From Halorubellus salinus (GTDB lineage Archaea > Halobacteriota > Halobacteria > Halobacteriales > Natrialbaceae), in the NCBI RefSeq assembly GCF_020567525.1, contig NZ_JAJCVI010000003.1, positions 1 through 64,000 of the forward strand: 64,000 bases of DNA. Reading direction: 5' to 3'. Each line of letters starts with the position of its first letter. Within the stretch, counting starts at the first letter, position 1. Shown one piece after another: positions 17,486 through 25,363 of the stretch. Below the pieces are notes generated by a model. The model was not told where the DNA came from. It saw only the letters and a list, made by a program, of their open reading frames with translations, and did not search any database. A program made the translations under genes and the position numbers.

Positions 17486-18178
17486 TCAGCGGACGACGTC
17501 GGCGACCGCGGGCGCACATCCCGCGTTCGGTTCGTAGTACGAGTAGTGGTCCGCGACCTGGTCGGTGACGTCCACGTCCCGGTAGGTCGCGGGGGTGGCG
17601 GTCGCGTCGCCGATGCCGCCGTGACCGACCGCGTTCGTGCCGTCGGAGAACCGGTAGAGCCACCCGAGGACGTCGTCGCGGCCGCTGTGGAAGTTCACGA
17701 GGTTCGGGGTGGCGGTCGCGATGGCATCGCCGTACCGGCCGTCGGTCTGGACGCTGTCCTGGGGGATGGCGCCGCCGAGGAGCGACACGGTCGCGACGGC
17801 GTTCCGGCGTCCCGCGTCGGCGAGCGCGCGCAGTGCCTCGCAGACGACGCGCGCGCCGAGCGAGTGAGCGACGAGGTGGACGGGGCGACCGTCGTCGGCT
17901 GCCCACCGACCGAGCCAGTCGGCGAGCGCGGGCCCGTTCGCGTCCGCGGTCCGCTTCGCGGGCGCCCAGTCGCGGTCGGAGTCCCACGTGTAGGATACCA
18001 CGGGATGCCGGACGCCCTGGTTGCGGAGCGCGGTCCGGGCCGTGTACGCCTGGTTCAGAGCCTCCGCCTCGGGTGCACCGAGGCCGTGGACGTACACGAC
18101 GAGCGCGTCGGCGTCGCCGTCCACGACCGACCAGTCGCCGCCGCGTTCGGGCGTCGCGTCGTCGACGCCCGCGGTCAC
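17486..18178 (-). CDS. Alpha/beta hydrolase with likely longer Tat-type N-terminus
   Basis: 230 residues from a GTG at 18178. The alpha/beta hydrolase core shows an oxyanion-region VVYVHGLGAPEAE and the nucleophile elbow VAHSLGARVV (Ser about 101), with a late His in DQVADHYSYYEP. The same frame stays open upstream to beyond 18380 and encodes LTRRRLLVGAGGTLGLAGGG, a convincing twin-arginine export signal, but no ATG, GTG or TTG precedes it. Only CTG codons (18343, 18346) are candidates; a TATA-like TATTTTAC lies near 18400-18407. The enzyme is probably exported and anchored at the cell surface. It lies downstream of, and in the same direction as, the radical SAM pair. Confidence 0.75.
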   Translation of the reverse strand: MTAGVDDATPERGGDWSVVDGDADALVVYVHGLGAPEAEALNQAYTARTALRNQGVRHPVVSYTWDSDRDWAPAKRTADANGPALADWLGRWAADDGRPVHLVAHSLGARVVCEALRALADAGRRNAVATVSLLGGAIPQDSVQTDGRYGDAIATATPNLVNFHSGRDDVLGWLYRFSDGTNAVGHGGIGDATATPATYRDVDVTDQVADHYSYYEPNAGCAPAVADVVR

Positions 18179-18455
18179 GTCGCCCGCGTCGTCGAAGACG
18201 CCGCGCGTGGAGAGCCGCGGGTAGACGTCCGGCGCGACGAGGTCGCCGTCGTCGCCCTGGAGCGATCGCTGGACGTACCACGCACCACCGCCGGCCAGTC
18301 CGAGCGTGCCGCCGGCGCCGACGAGCAGTCGTCGACGCGTCAGCAGCCGTCGGTCGTCGTCGCTATCGGAGATGTTCGATTCGTACCCGATGCGGCGGTA
18401 AAATACCCTCGAACGCGGCGGGTCCTTCGAGCCTCCCGATGCGGCGCCGTCGCGG

Positions 18456-19664
18456 TCAGTCCGCGTTCGCGGACGTGTCGCGTCCGGACGCGACGCCGCG
18501 TTCGTCGGGCGTGAGGTAGCACTGGGGGTCCTCGCCCCAGAGGTCGCCGGTGGCGGCGAGCGCGCGCAGGCGAGAGCCGCCGCGGCAGACGTCGAGGTAG
18601 TCGCAGTCCTGGCAGCGCTCGGGGAGGTGCCGTTCGCGCTCGCGGAGCGTCGCCAGCAGCGGGTTGGTGTCGTCGGTCCAGACGTCGCCGAACGCGCGGT
18701 CGCGGACGTTCCCGAGGCTATAGTCCTGCCAGAACTGCGTGAGGTGGACGTTCCCCTGGTAGTCGACGTCGGCGACGCGTTCGCCAGCGGGGTCGCCGCC
18801 GTTCCGTCGGAGGTACTCGCGGACCGCGCTCGCGTGCGCTTGGTCCATCTCGTCGCGGGCGTACTCGACGAGGAAGCCGGCGTCGGCGTAGTTCCCGACG
18901 AGGAGCGTCTCGATGTCCTCGCCGTCGGCGTGGTACTCGCGGGTGAGGTCGCAGACGCGCCGCACGGCCTCGCGCTTCTCGGTGGGTTCGAGGTCGGCGT
19001 CGGGGACGCCGCGGCCGCCGTAGTCGAGGTGGTAGAAGCAGAAGCGGTCGACGCCCTCGTCGTACAGGAGGTCGACGACGTCCTCGAGGACCGGCGCGGT
19101 GCGTTCGGTGATGGTGTACCGGAGTCCGGTCTTCACGCCGGCGTCCTTGAAGCAGTGGATGCCGCGGATGGCGGCGTCGAACGCGCCATCGGCGCCGCGG
19201 AACGCGTCGTTGACCTCGCGGGTGCCATCGACGCTCACGCCGGCGTACTTGAGGCCGGCGTCGCGGAGCGCTTCGGCGCGCTCCTCGGTGACGAGCGTCC
19301 CGTTCGTCGACAGGACGGGGCGGATCCCGAGGTCGTCCGCGTACGCGACGAGGTGCTCGAGGTCGGGGCGCGCGAGCGGTTCCCCGCCCGAGAACAGCAC
19401 GACCGGCACGCCGAAGTCGGCGAGGTCCTCCAGCAGGCGCTCGCCTTCCTCGGTAGAGAGCTCGGCGGGCGCGCAGCCGTCGTCGGCGCCCGCGTAGCAG
19501 TGGTCGCAGTACAGGTTGCACTGCTTGGTCGTGTTCCACACCACGACCGGCCGGCGCTGTTTCTCCTCGGAGATCTGTGGTTTGTCCGCCTCGTCCGCCG
19601 CGTCGTACCGGAGGCCGTCCCCTTCGGCGTCCAGCCCGCAGAGGAGCTTGCTGACCGAGATCAT
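18456..19664 (-). CDS. Radical SAM/SPASM protein (AhbC/NirJ-like, Htur_1727-partnered)
   Basis: 402 residues. The iron-sulfur motif CNLYCDHC (Cys 49, 53, 56) marks a functional radical SAM core, followed by SGGEPL and LSTNGT. The C-terminal SPASM-type Cys cluster (ERCQDCDYLDVCRGGS, then PQCYL) would hold auxiliary clusters. The N-terminus (ISVSKLLCG, then VVVWNTTKQCN) resembles AhbC/NirJ heme-pathway enzymes, but in haloarchaea this architecture is found beside Htur_1727-type partner proteins, and exactly such a gene lies immediately upstream (1-bp spacing). It could modify a tetrapyrrole or a peptide; the CGCGG protein 1.4 kb away is a candidate substrate. Confidence 0.85.
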   Translation of the reverse strand: MISVSKLLCGLDAEGDGLRYDAADEADKPQISEEKQRRPVVVWNTTKQCNLYCDHCYAGADDGCAPAELSTEEGERLLEDLADFGVPVVLFSGGEPLARPDLEHLVAYADDLGIRPVLSTNGTLVTEERAEALRDAGLKYAGVSVDGTREVNDAFRGADGAFDAAIRGIHCFKDAGVKTGLRYTITERTAPVLEDVVDLLYDEGVDRFCFYHLDYGGRGVPDADLEPTEKREAVRRVCDLTREYHADGEDIETLLVGNYADAGFLVEYARDEMDQAHASAVREYLRRNGGDPAGERVADVDYQGNVHLTQFWQDYSLGNVRDRAFGDVWTDDTNPLLATLRERERHLPERCQDCDYLDVCRGGSRLRALAATGDLWGEDPQCYLTPDERGVASGRDTSANAD

Positions 19665-19988
19665 CTATAGCTCCCGCTGGCGCGGTTCGTCGTACTCGTC
19701 GCCATCCTCGACGCCCGAGGCGTCCGTCGGCGCGGCCTCGGCGTCGGCGTCGAGGTCGTGCGTCGAGAACCGCGTGAACTCGCCCGCGGGACACACCCAG
19801 ACGTCGTCGGCGTACCACGCGAACAACCGCGTCGCACGCTCGTAGGCTTCTTCGGCGTCGTCGGCGGTGACGCTCCCGACGTGCCGGAGCGGCTCCTCGG
19901 CGTCGTCGCGCACGAACAATTCGAATGCGGTTCCCTCGTCGGCGCGCGGCCGCTTCGCGACCGTCACGCGCTCGGCTGGCGCTTCCAT
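19665..19988 (-). CDS. Radical SAM-partnered protein, Htur_1727 family
   Basis: 107 residues from ATG 19988. The central region reads LRHVGSVTADDAEEAYERAT, then ADDVWVCPAGEFTRFSTHDL, matching the haloarchaea-restricted family known only as a neighbour of a radical SAM/SPASM enzyme. The fold suggests a small recognition domain; a substrate-presenting role is an inference. The stop abuts the start of the radical SAM gene, so the two are one operon. Asp and Glu dominate the C-terminal tail. Confidence 0.85.
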   Translation of the reverse strand: MEAPAERVTVAKRPRADEGTAFELFVRDDAEEPLRHVGSVTADDAEEAYERATRLFAWYADDVWVCPAGEFTRFSTHDLDADAEAAPTDASGVEDGDEYDEPRQREL

Positions 19989-20546
19989 ACCTCGCCCTCT
20001 GCACGCCACCCCCACGTACGTCTCGCTCGTTCCCACGACGCTGGAACGCACCCGAAGGTGACCGTCCTCGAACCGACCCGCGTGGCCGCCTCGACGGACC
20101 GTTCGGGCCGGGGGCTGGCTCGCTCGTCCGCTCGTCACCTTGCTCCGCGTCAGCCCCGTCGGCTCGCGAACGACCACGAGCCGACCGGAGTTCGACGACG
20201 TCGTCGTCCCGCTCTACGCCGCGATGGCTGCGGTGTCGGGTGCGCTGCTCCCCGTCCGCGTGCCGCGTACGTTCGAGCACGACCTGCCGTCGTTCCCGCG
20301 AACGGTCGCCGAAGACTCGCAGACGGTCGGTGACTCCGTCTGGCGGACGCTCAGCCGCCCCGGTCGCTCGCTCCGGTGCGTCTGGGAGCGCGTCCGATGG
20401 CGCCGAAAGCCGTCGTGCGCTCGGTCTCGACGCGCCGGAACGAACGAACGGGTTCGGTTCGAGAAGTCGGTCGATACGCTCGAGCAACGCTTCCTTACTC
20501 GGGTATCCTCGTCATACCAATCGTCGACCGCCGCCAAGACGAGTCC
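19989..20546. other. Intergenic region between divergent genes, nothing firm
   Basis: About 560 bp. It must contain the promoter of the radical SAM operon (minus) and of the UspA gene (plus). A plus-strand frame from 20140 starts with protein-like sequence (PEFDDVVVPLYAAMAAVSG) but turns into Arg-rich non-coding sequence, so it may be a decayed gene. I see no RNA gene. Confidence 0.35.
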
Positions 20547-21005
20547 ATGGTTGATAGAGTGCTCGTGCCGTTCGACGGCGCTCCGCTCTCGCGGCGGGCG
20601 CTCGAGTGGGCGGCCGAGGAGTTCCCGGAGGCGACCATCCATGTCCTCTACGTGGTAGACCAGCAGCGCGACCCGACCGCGTCCGAGGGCTGGGGCGACC
20701 ACCCCGGCGAGTGGGAGGACTGGCTCGCGGACCGCGAATCGTACGCTGACGAGCTGTTCGAGATGGCGACCGCCATCGCGACGGACCGCGGGGCGACCGT
20801 CGAAACGACGGTCCGCATCGGTCGCGTCGTCCGGGAGACGCTCGACGAGGTCGAGGAGTTCGACGCCGACCTCGTGGTCGTCGGCCTGCACGGTCGATCG
20901 AGCTTCGTGGACGTCGTCGCTGGCGACGTCGCGGAGGCGATCGTCCACAGGTCGCCGGTTCCCGTGGTCGTCGTCAGGAACCCGCCAGAGACCACCGAGG
21001 GATGA
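20547..21005 (+). CDS. Universal stress protein (UspA family)
   Basis: 152 residues from ATG 20547 (MVDRVLVPFDG). Upstream in-frame sequence is non-coding in character. The UspA fold is shown by VLVPFDG, IHVLYVVD, and the C-terminal LVVVGLHGRSSFVDVVAGDV followed by PVPVVVVRN. The usual G-x-x-G phosphate loop GSHG is altered to GLHGRSS, so ATP binding may be kept but is not certain. It is convergent with the CGCGG gene, with about 27 bp between the two stops. Confidence 0.9.
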   Translation: MVDRVLVPFDGAPLSRRALEWAAEEFPEATIHVLYVVDQQRDPTASEGWGDHPGEWEDWLADRESYADELFEMATAIATDRGATVETTVRIGRVVRETLDEVEEFDADLVVVGLHGRSSFVDVVAGDVAEAIVHRSPVPVVVVRNPPETTEG

Positions 21006-21032
21006 CCGTCGGGGAGCGTCGAGCGCTCCCGT

Positions 21033-21551
21033 TCACTCGACGTGGACGCGCGTGACGTGCCCGCCACAGCCACACTGCTTCACGTACTCGTACTCGATGC
21101 CTGCTCCAGGGACGTCGCGGTTCGCGTCGTCGAGGGCGGGGTAGAGGTACGTCTCGGGGTGGCCGTGCGCGCGGTGCATGACGAGGTTGACGTGGTGCCC
21201 GCTCGCGGTGTGCTCGATGGCGTCGAGCGCGTGCGCGAGGACGAGGTCGGGGTCGTCGGCGTACTGGTCGCGTTCGAGGTTCGCGGACCACGAGCCGTCG
21301 TGGTCGCGGTCGGTCACTGGCTCGACGTCGTCGGCACCGCGGCCGCTCTTGGAGTCAGGATCGTCGGCACCGCGGTCGCTCTTGGAGTCAGGATCGTCGG
21401 CACCGCGGTCGCTCTTGGAGTCAGGATCGTCGGCACCGCGGTCGCTCTTGGAGTCAGGATCGTCGGCACCGCGGTCGCTCTTGGAGTCAGGATCGTCGGC
21501 ACCGCGGTCGCTCTTGGAGTCGGGGTCGTCGACGGTGTGCGCTTCGCTCAT
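21033..21551 (-). CDS. CGCGG family putative radical-SAM-modified peptide (RiPP) protein with 11-residue repeats
   Basis: 172 residues from ATG 21551 (MSEAHTV). The first part is six near-identical copies of DDPDSKSDRGA (residues about 8-73), a low-complexity acidic spacer. The second part, SANLERDQYADDPDLVLAHA, then HHVNLVMHRAHGHPETYLYP, ends in KQCGCGGHVTRVHVE. The C-terminal CGCGG motif defines a haloarchaeal family annotated as a putative radical-SAM-modified ribosomal peptide product. The Cys and Gly residues of this motif are the likely modification sites (for example thioether links). The radical SAM operon at 18456-19988 is the natural modifying candidate. Family members normally lack the repeats. 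Confidence 0.8.
   Translation of the reverse strand: MSEAHTVDDPDSKSDRGADDPDSKSDRGADDPDSKSDRGADDPDSKSDRGADDPDSKSDRGADDPDSKSGRGADDVEPVTDRDHDGSWSANLERDQYADDPDLVLAHALDAIEHTASGHHVNLVMHRAHGHPETYLYPALDDANRDVPGAGIEYEYVKQCGCGGHVTRVHVE
21339..21536. repeat. Six-copy 33-bp coding tandem repeat
   Basis: Units at 21339, 21372, 21405, 21438, 21471 and 21504. The four middle copies are identical, the first differs at one base and the last is more diverged. The period is a multiple of three, so copy-number changes keep the CGCGG protein in frame and leave the opposite strand open too. Confidence 0.95.
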
Positions 21552-21639
21552 GGTCGATCCGAGGTGCCGGAGCACCGAGAGGTCGGTCCCGAACACGTTC
21601 GTCGGAACGCCCACGGGTGCCGGTCTCGTCTCGTCGACC

Positions 21640-21936
21640 ATGGAACACGTCAGCCTCGACGACCTGGATGCACGCCCGCACGCCGCGGTGTTCGAATCCG
21701 GCCCGAAGACGGTTCGGCTCGCGCTCGACGCTGGCGAGAGCGTCCCCGCGCACGCTCACCCCGGGAAGGACGTGCTGTTTCACGTCCTCGACGGCGAGAT
21801 GGACGTCGTGCTCGACGGCGAATCGACGACCGTCGCCGGCGGCGACGTCCTCCGGTTCGACGGCGAACGCGAGATCCGTCCCGAAGCCGTGACGGACGCG
21901 ACCGCGCTCGTCGTCCTCGCCCCGTCGACGCCGTGA
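21640..21936 (+). CDS. Cupin domain protein
   Basis: 98 residues from ATG 21640. It is a single small cupin barrel with motif 1 in AHAHPGKDVLFHVLDGEMDV (metal-ligand His pair) and motif 2 in VAGGDVLRFDGER, where the usual last His is not obvious. Small cupins of this type bind a metal or small molecule and often act as sensors or isomerases. It is divergent from the CGCGG gene with an 88-bp shared upstream region, so coregulation is possible. Confidence 0.82.
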   Translation: MEHVSLDDLDARPHAAVFESGPKTVRLALDAGESVPAHAHPGKDVLFHVLDGEMDVVLDGESTTVAGGDVLRFDGEREIRPEAVTDATALVVLAPSTP

Positions 21937-22050
21937 CCGACCGTCCTCGTCTCCGGGCAGGAACCTAGCTCGTGGTGGTTCGTCTCCAGGTGCCACCCGC
22001 GTGACCACCGGGACGTCTCGAGCCAGCCAGGTCGCCCACGTGCGGTGACG

Positions 22051-22527
22051 TCAGTCACGGCCGTCGCGCACCCACGCGACGGTGTCCCGGATGCGGGACT
22101 GGAGGACGACGATGGCGACGAGCCAGAGCAAGATCTCGACGAAGAACGATGGACTCCAGAGGTAGTAGAAGAAGAACTCGCCGGGCGGGATGCGCAGCGG
22201 TGTCGGGGGCGTGGTGAGCGGCCATCCGAGGAAGAGCGCGTCGTCGGCGCGGCCATTGATCACGACGTGGAACGCGTCGAGCGCGAGGTGCGAACCCCAC
22301 CCGAGGGCGAACGCGCGCACCGACGGGATGGCGTACGCGAGCGGGGCGACTGCGAGGAGGAACAGCGCGGAGTGACCGACGCTGTGAAAGACGTCGACGA
22401 CGCCGAGCATGGCCAGCGGTTTGTCGACGAGGTCGGGGAACGCCGCGCCGAGGACGACGACGGGGAGTGACCGCCGCGACCACTCGCCGAGTGCGGCCGC
22501 CGCGACGAGGTGCGTACCGAAGAGCAT
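22051..22527 (-). CDS. Membrane-bound metal-dependent hydrolase (DUF457/YdjM-like)
   Basis: 158 residues. The pattern FGTHLVAAAALG at the start, AAFPDLVDKPLAMLG, HSVGHSALFLL and GSHLALDAFH places conserved His and Asp residues at the ends of membrane helices, the signature of this family of inner-membrane hydrolases. Four or five membrane spans fill the length. The substrate is unknown. Confidence 0.85.
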   Translation of the reverse strand: MLFGTHLVAAAALGEWSRRSLPVVVLGAAFPDLVDKPLAMLGVVDVFHSVGHSALFLLAVAPLAYAIPSVRAFALGWGSHLALDAFHVVINGRADDALFLGWPLTTPPTPLRIPPGEFFFYYLWSPSFFVEILLWLVAIVVLQSRIRDTVAWVRDGRD

Positions 22528-22643
22528 CGAAAGCGCTGGCCGACCGTATGCACGGCGTGGGGATAAGCGCTTGCTGCGGGCGAGGACACCGGACTCCTGC
22601 GCCGACAGTCCGACCGCCGTGGGACGGTCGGGCTCGTGACCGA

Positions 22644-23267
22644 TCAGGTGAGGCGTTCGACGATGTCGCCGACCCTGTGGTGGTCGAGGAGCCGGCGCGC
22701 GACGAGGACGGCGCCGACGCCGATGGCGACGCCGACGACGGTGTCGCTGAAGTAGTGCGTGCCGAGGTAGATCCGGGAGACGGCGACGAGCACGGCGACG
22801 CCACCGACGACGCCGGTCGGGAGGTCGGGAGCGTCGCGAGCGACGAGCGCGTAGACGGTGACCGCGGCCGCGTGCCCCGAGGGGAACGAGTGCGCCGCGA
22901 GCCCACGGCCGTCGACCATGCAGACGGGTTGTGGCGGGAACGGTCGCTGTACGAGCGCCATGAGCGAGACGACGACGACCCCGGAGATCAGGAGTGCGAC
23001 GGCCGCGACGCGGGCTGCTCGCGTCCAGCCCGCCAGGAACGACAGCCCGACGAAGACGAGTGCAGCGAACGCGGACCCGAGGCCGGTAGCGGAGGTCATG
23101 ACCTTCGTCACGAGTGGGCCGCGGACCGCGAGGACGACGTCGACGACTCCCCGGTCGACCGCGAAGACCGGCTCGAGCGCGGCGGTGAGTACCTGGTCGG
23201 TGCCCGCAAGTACCCCCACGGCGTCGTGTGATGCGACGAGGAGTAGGCCGAAGGCGAGAACTGGCAT
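22644..23267 (-). CDS. Membrane phosphatase, PAP2 family
   Basis: 207 residues from ATG 23267 (MPVLAFGLLL). An in-frame ATG at 23405 would add a basic 46-residue N-terminus with weaker codon use, so the start is not certain. The PAP2 motifs are RPFPPQPV (variant of KxxxxxxRP), SFPSGHAAAV (PSGH) and the downstream SRIYLGTHYFSD (SRxxxxxHxxxD). All catalytic residues are therefore present. The enzyme probably removes phosphate from lipid phosphates or isoprenoid diphosphates at the membrane. Confidence 0.88.
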   Translation of the reverse strand: MPVLAFGLLLVASHDAVGVLAGTDQVLTAALEPVFAVDRGVVDVVLAVRGPLVTKVMTSATGLGSAFAALVFVGLSFLAGWTRAARVAAVALLISGVVVVSLMALVQRPFPPQPVCMVDGRGLAAHSFPSGHAAAVTVYALVARDAPDLPTGVVGGVAVLVAVSRIYLGTHYFSDTVVGVAIGVGAVLVARRLLDHHRVGDIVERLT

Positions 23268-23393
23268 GGCTAGCAGTCCACGGCCAGCGGGCGAGCGCTC
23301 ATCGCGGTCGTCGGGCGAGCCGTCCTTACGGTCACGGGACACGACTCGTCGAAAGGCCAGCCACCGGAAATAGGCTGGCACTGCGTGGGTGAG

Positions 23394-23424
23394 ATACTTA
23401 AGCATGCTATACGAATAGTTAGTG
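23394..23424. promoter_or_regulatory. Divergent AT-rich promoter region
   Basis: ACTTAAG (23394-23400) lies about 30 bp before the plus-strand ATG 23427, and CTATACGAATAGTTAG follows. On the minus strand it would feed the PAP2 gene only if that gene uses ATG 23405 or a leader. Confidence 0.4.
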
Positions 23425-23426
23425 AC

Positions 23427-23813
23427 ATGAGCACGAGCACGCGGTCCGGTGTGATAGACACGACGACCCTTTCGCCGCTGCATTACGTCGGCGTGGTGCT
23501 GGCGGTCGTGAGCGGCGCCATCCACCTCTGGCTCGGGGTGGCGTTCGCGCCGTCGGGACTCGGCCTGTCCTTCCTGTTCGCCGGGATCGTCTTCCTCGCC
23601 GCCGCGGGCGCGGTACTCGTCGACTACCGACGTTCGACGCTCTATCGCCTCGGCGTCCCGTTCGTCGCCGGCCAGATCGTCCTCTGGTACGTCTTCAACT
23701 TCGTCGGCGGCGACAAGTCGTTCCCCGCCGACGTCGGCACCCTGGGCGCGCTGGACAAGGTCGCGCAGGTCCTCCTCGTCGTCGTCCTCGTCGCCCTCAT
23801 CCAGCGGTCCTGA
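23427..23813 (+). CDS. Small haloarchaeal membrane protein, four helices
   Basis: 128 residues from ATG 23427 (MSTSTRSGV). Four hydrophobic helices are clear: LHYVGVVLAVVSGAIHLWLG, LSFLFAGIVFLAAAGAVLV, VPFVAGQIVLWYVFNFV and a C-terminal VAQVLLVVVLVALIQ. It belongs to a conserved haloarchaeal DUF-type membrane family whose number I cannot give with certainty. No catalytic residues are evident. Confidence 0.8.
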   Translation: MSTSTRSGVIDTTTLSPLHYVGVVLAVVSGAIHLWLGVAFAPSGLGLSFLFAGIVFLAAAGAVLVDYRRSTLYRLGVPFVAGQIVLWYVFNFVGGDKSFPADVGTLGALDKVAQVLLVVVLVALIQRS

Positions 23814-23945
23814 CCGACGCCACGGGGCGCAGAGACGAACACCAGCCGACCGGGGAGCCTCGGCGACGGCGAGACTGGGACCGCGACTGTGCGGCGACCC
23901 AGTCAGTGGACGGCGTGCGGTCGCGGAATCGAACTGGTAGGTGAC

Positions 23946-25274
23946 TCAATCGGTCGCGGGCGTCTGCGTGGCGTCGGTCGGTGCGTCGGTAGGGGTGTGT
24001 TCCGCGGCGTACGCCTCGATGTACTGCATGCGTTCGGGTATCGGCGGGTGGTCGTAGTGGAAGGCCTCGTAGAGCGGGTGCGGGAAGGGATTGGAGAGGT
24101 TCTCGCTGGCGAGTGCGGCGAGTGCGCCCACCATGGGTTGGCCGTCGTTCATGACGTCGACGGCGAACGTGTCGGCTTCGCGCTCGTGCGCGAGCGAGAG
24201 CTTGTTCGTGAGCGGCGCGAGCAGCTGGTTGAGCGGCCCGACCCAGAGGAGACCGAGGAGGAGGCCGGCGGCGGGCGTGGTCTGGACGCTCCCGGTGACG
24301 CCGAACATCGCGTACAGCCACGGTTGCGTGGTGAGCCACCAGAGCGCGGCGAGCGTGAGCGCGATGGGGACGGTACTGGCGAGGAGTTGCTTCCAGATGT
24401 GCGAGCGCTTCCAGTGAGCGAGCTCGTGCGCGAGGACGCTCTGGACCTCGCGGACCGACATCTGGTCGACGAGCGTGTCGAAGAGCACGACGCGCTTGGT
24501 CTTCCCGAACCCGGAGAAGAACGCGTTCGAGTGCGAGGAGCGCCGGCTGGCGTCCATCTCATAGATCTGCTCGCACTCGAAGCCCGCGCGGTCGAAGACG
24601 TCGTCGATGGCGTCCCGGAGCTCGCCGGACTCGATGGGGTCGAAGTCGTAGAACAGCGGCATCACGACCCGCGGCAGGAGGACCTGCATGACGACGGCGA
24701 ACGCGAGGTAGAGCGCGACGCCGACCGCCCACCAGTACGTCGGGAACGCCGCGATCGCCCAGAGGATGGGGAGCGCGAGCGCGGTGACGAGCACGGCGGT
24801 GATGGCGGCGCCGACGAGCTTGTCGCGGACCCAGAGTCGCGGCGTCTGGTTGTTGAACCCGAACAGTTCCTCGACGACGAACGTGTCGAACGCGTCGAAG
24901 GGCGCGCCGAACGCCTGGAGCGCGAGCGCGCCGACGACGACGAGGACGACGCCTTCGACGAGCGTCTCGTCGACGAAGGGGACGGCGACGTCGAGCGCGT
25001 CGACGGCCGCGACGACGTCCGCGAACGCGCCCGAATAGAGGACGCCCAGGAGCACGACGAGCCCGACGGCGCTCCGGAGGAGCGAGAACCCGGTCTTCGT
25101 GCGCTGGTAGTCGACGAGCTCGTCGACGTCGTCGACCGCGAGCCGCTCGTCGACCCACTCCCGGCGTTCGCGGACCTCGCTCGCGCCGTACCGGACGTTC
25201 GCGACCGAGAGCCACCCGAAGAAGACGTCGGTGCCGACGACGAGCAGGAGGAACGCGACGTGCAGCGTTAGCAT
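23946..25274 (-). CDS. M48 family metallopeptidase (Ste24/CAAX prenyl protease-like)
   Basis: 442 residues. The zinc site is VLAHELAHWKRSH (HExxH, about residues 282-294) with the third ligand in the downstream AHEREADTFAVD. N-terminal and central membrane helices match the Ste24 architecture, and SSHSNAFFSGFGKTKRVVLFDTL is the conserved segment preceding the zinc site. It is an integral membrane protease, presumably for protein quality control or maturation, since archaea lack the yeast a-factor substrate. Confidence 0.92.
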   Translation of the reverse strand: MLTLHVAFLLLVVGTDVFFGWLSVANVRYGASEVRERREWVDERLAVDDVDELVDYQRTKTGFSLLRSAVGLVVLLGVLYSGAFADVVAAVDALDVAVPFVDETLVEGVVLVVVGALALQAFGAPFDAFDTFVVEELFGFNNQTPRLWVRDKLVGAAITAVLVTALALPILWAIAAFPTYWWAVGVALYLAFAVVMQVLLPRVVMPLFYDFDPIESGELRDAIDDVFDRAGFECEQIYEMDASRRSSHSNAFFSGFGKTKRVVLFDTLVDQMSVREVQSVLAHELAHWKRSHIWKQLLASTVPIALTLAALWWLTTQPWLYAMFGVTGSVQTTPAAGLLLGLLWVGPLNQLLAPLTNKLSLAHEREADTFAVDVMNDGQPMVGALAALASENLSNPFPHPLYEAFHYDHPPIPERMQYIEAYAAEHTPTDAPTDATQTPATD

Positions 25275-25363
25275 ACGTCGCCCGTTGGTCGTCGACGAGT
25301 TTCAATGATGTGCTTCGAGCGCAACGACCAGCAGTGGGTCCCCGGGGAGGCAGGGTGGCGCGC

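Noticed and set aside
20140..20658. Possible plus-strand gene upstream of the UspA start.
   Set aside because: Only the first 60 residues look protein-like; the rest is Arg/Ser-rich and overlaps the UspA gene in another frame. At most a decayed remnant.
21339..21536. CRISPR-like regular repeats.
   Set aside because: Copies are directly adjacent with no spacers and lie inside a coding frame, so it is a coding tandem repeat.
21178..21640. Plus-strand open frame through the repeat array, continuous with the cupin.
   Set aside because: It is the antisense of the CGCGG gene; the 33-bp period keeps every frame open. The cupin has its own ATG at 21640.
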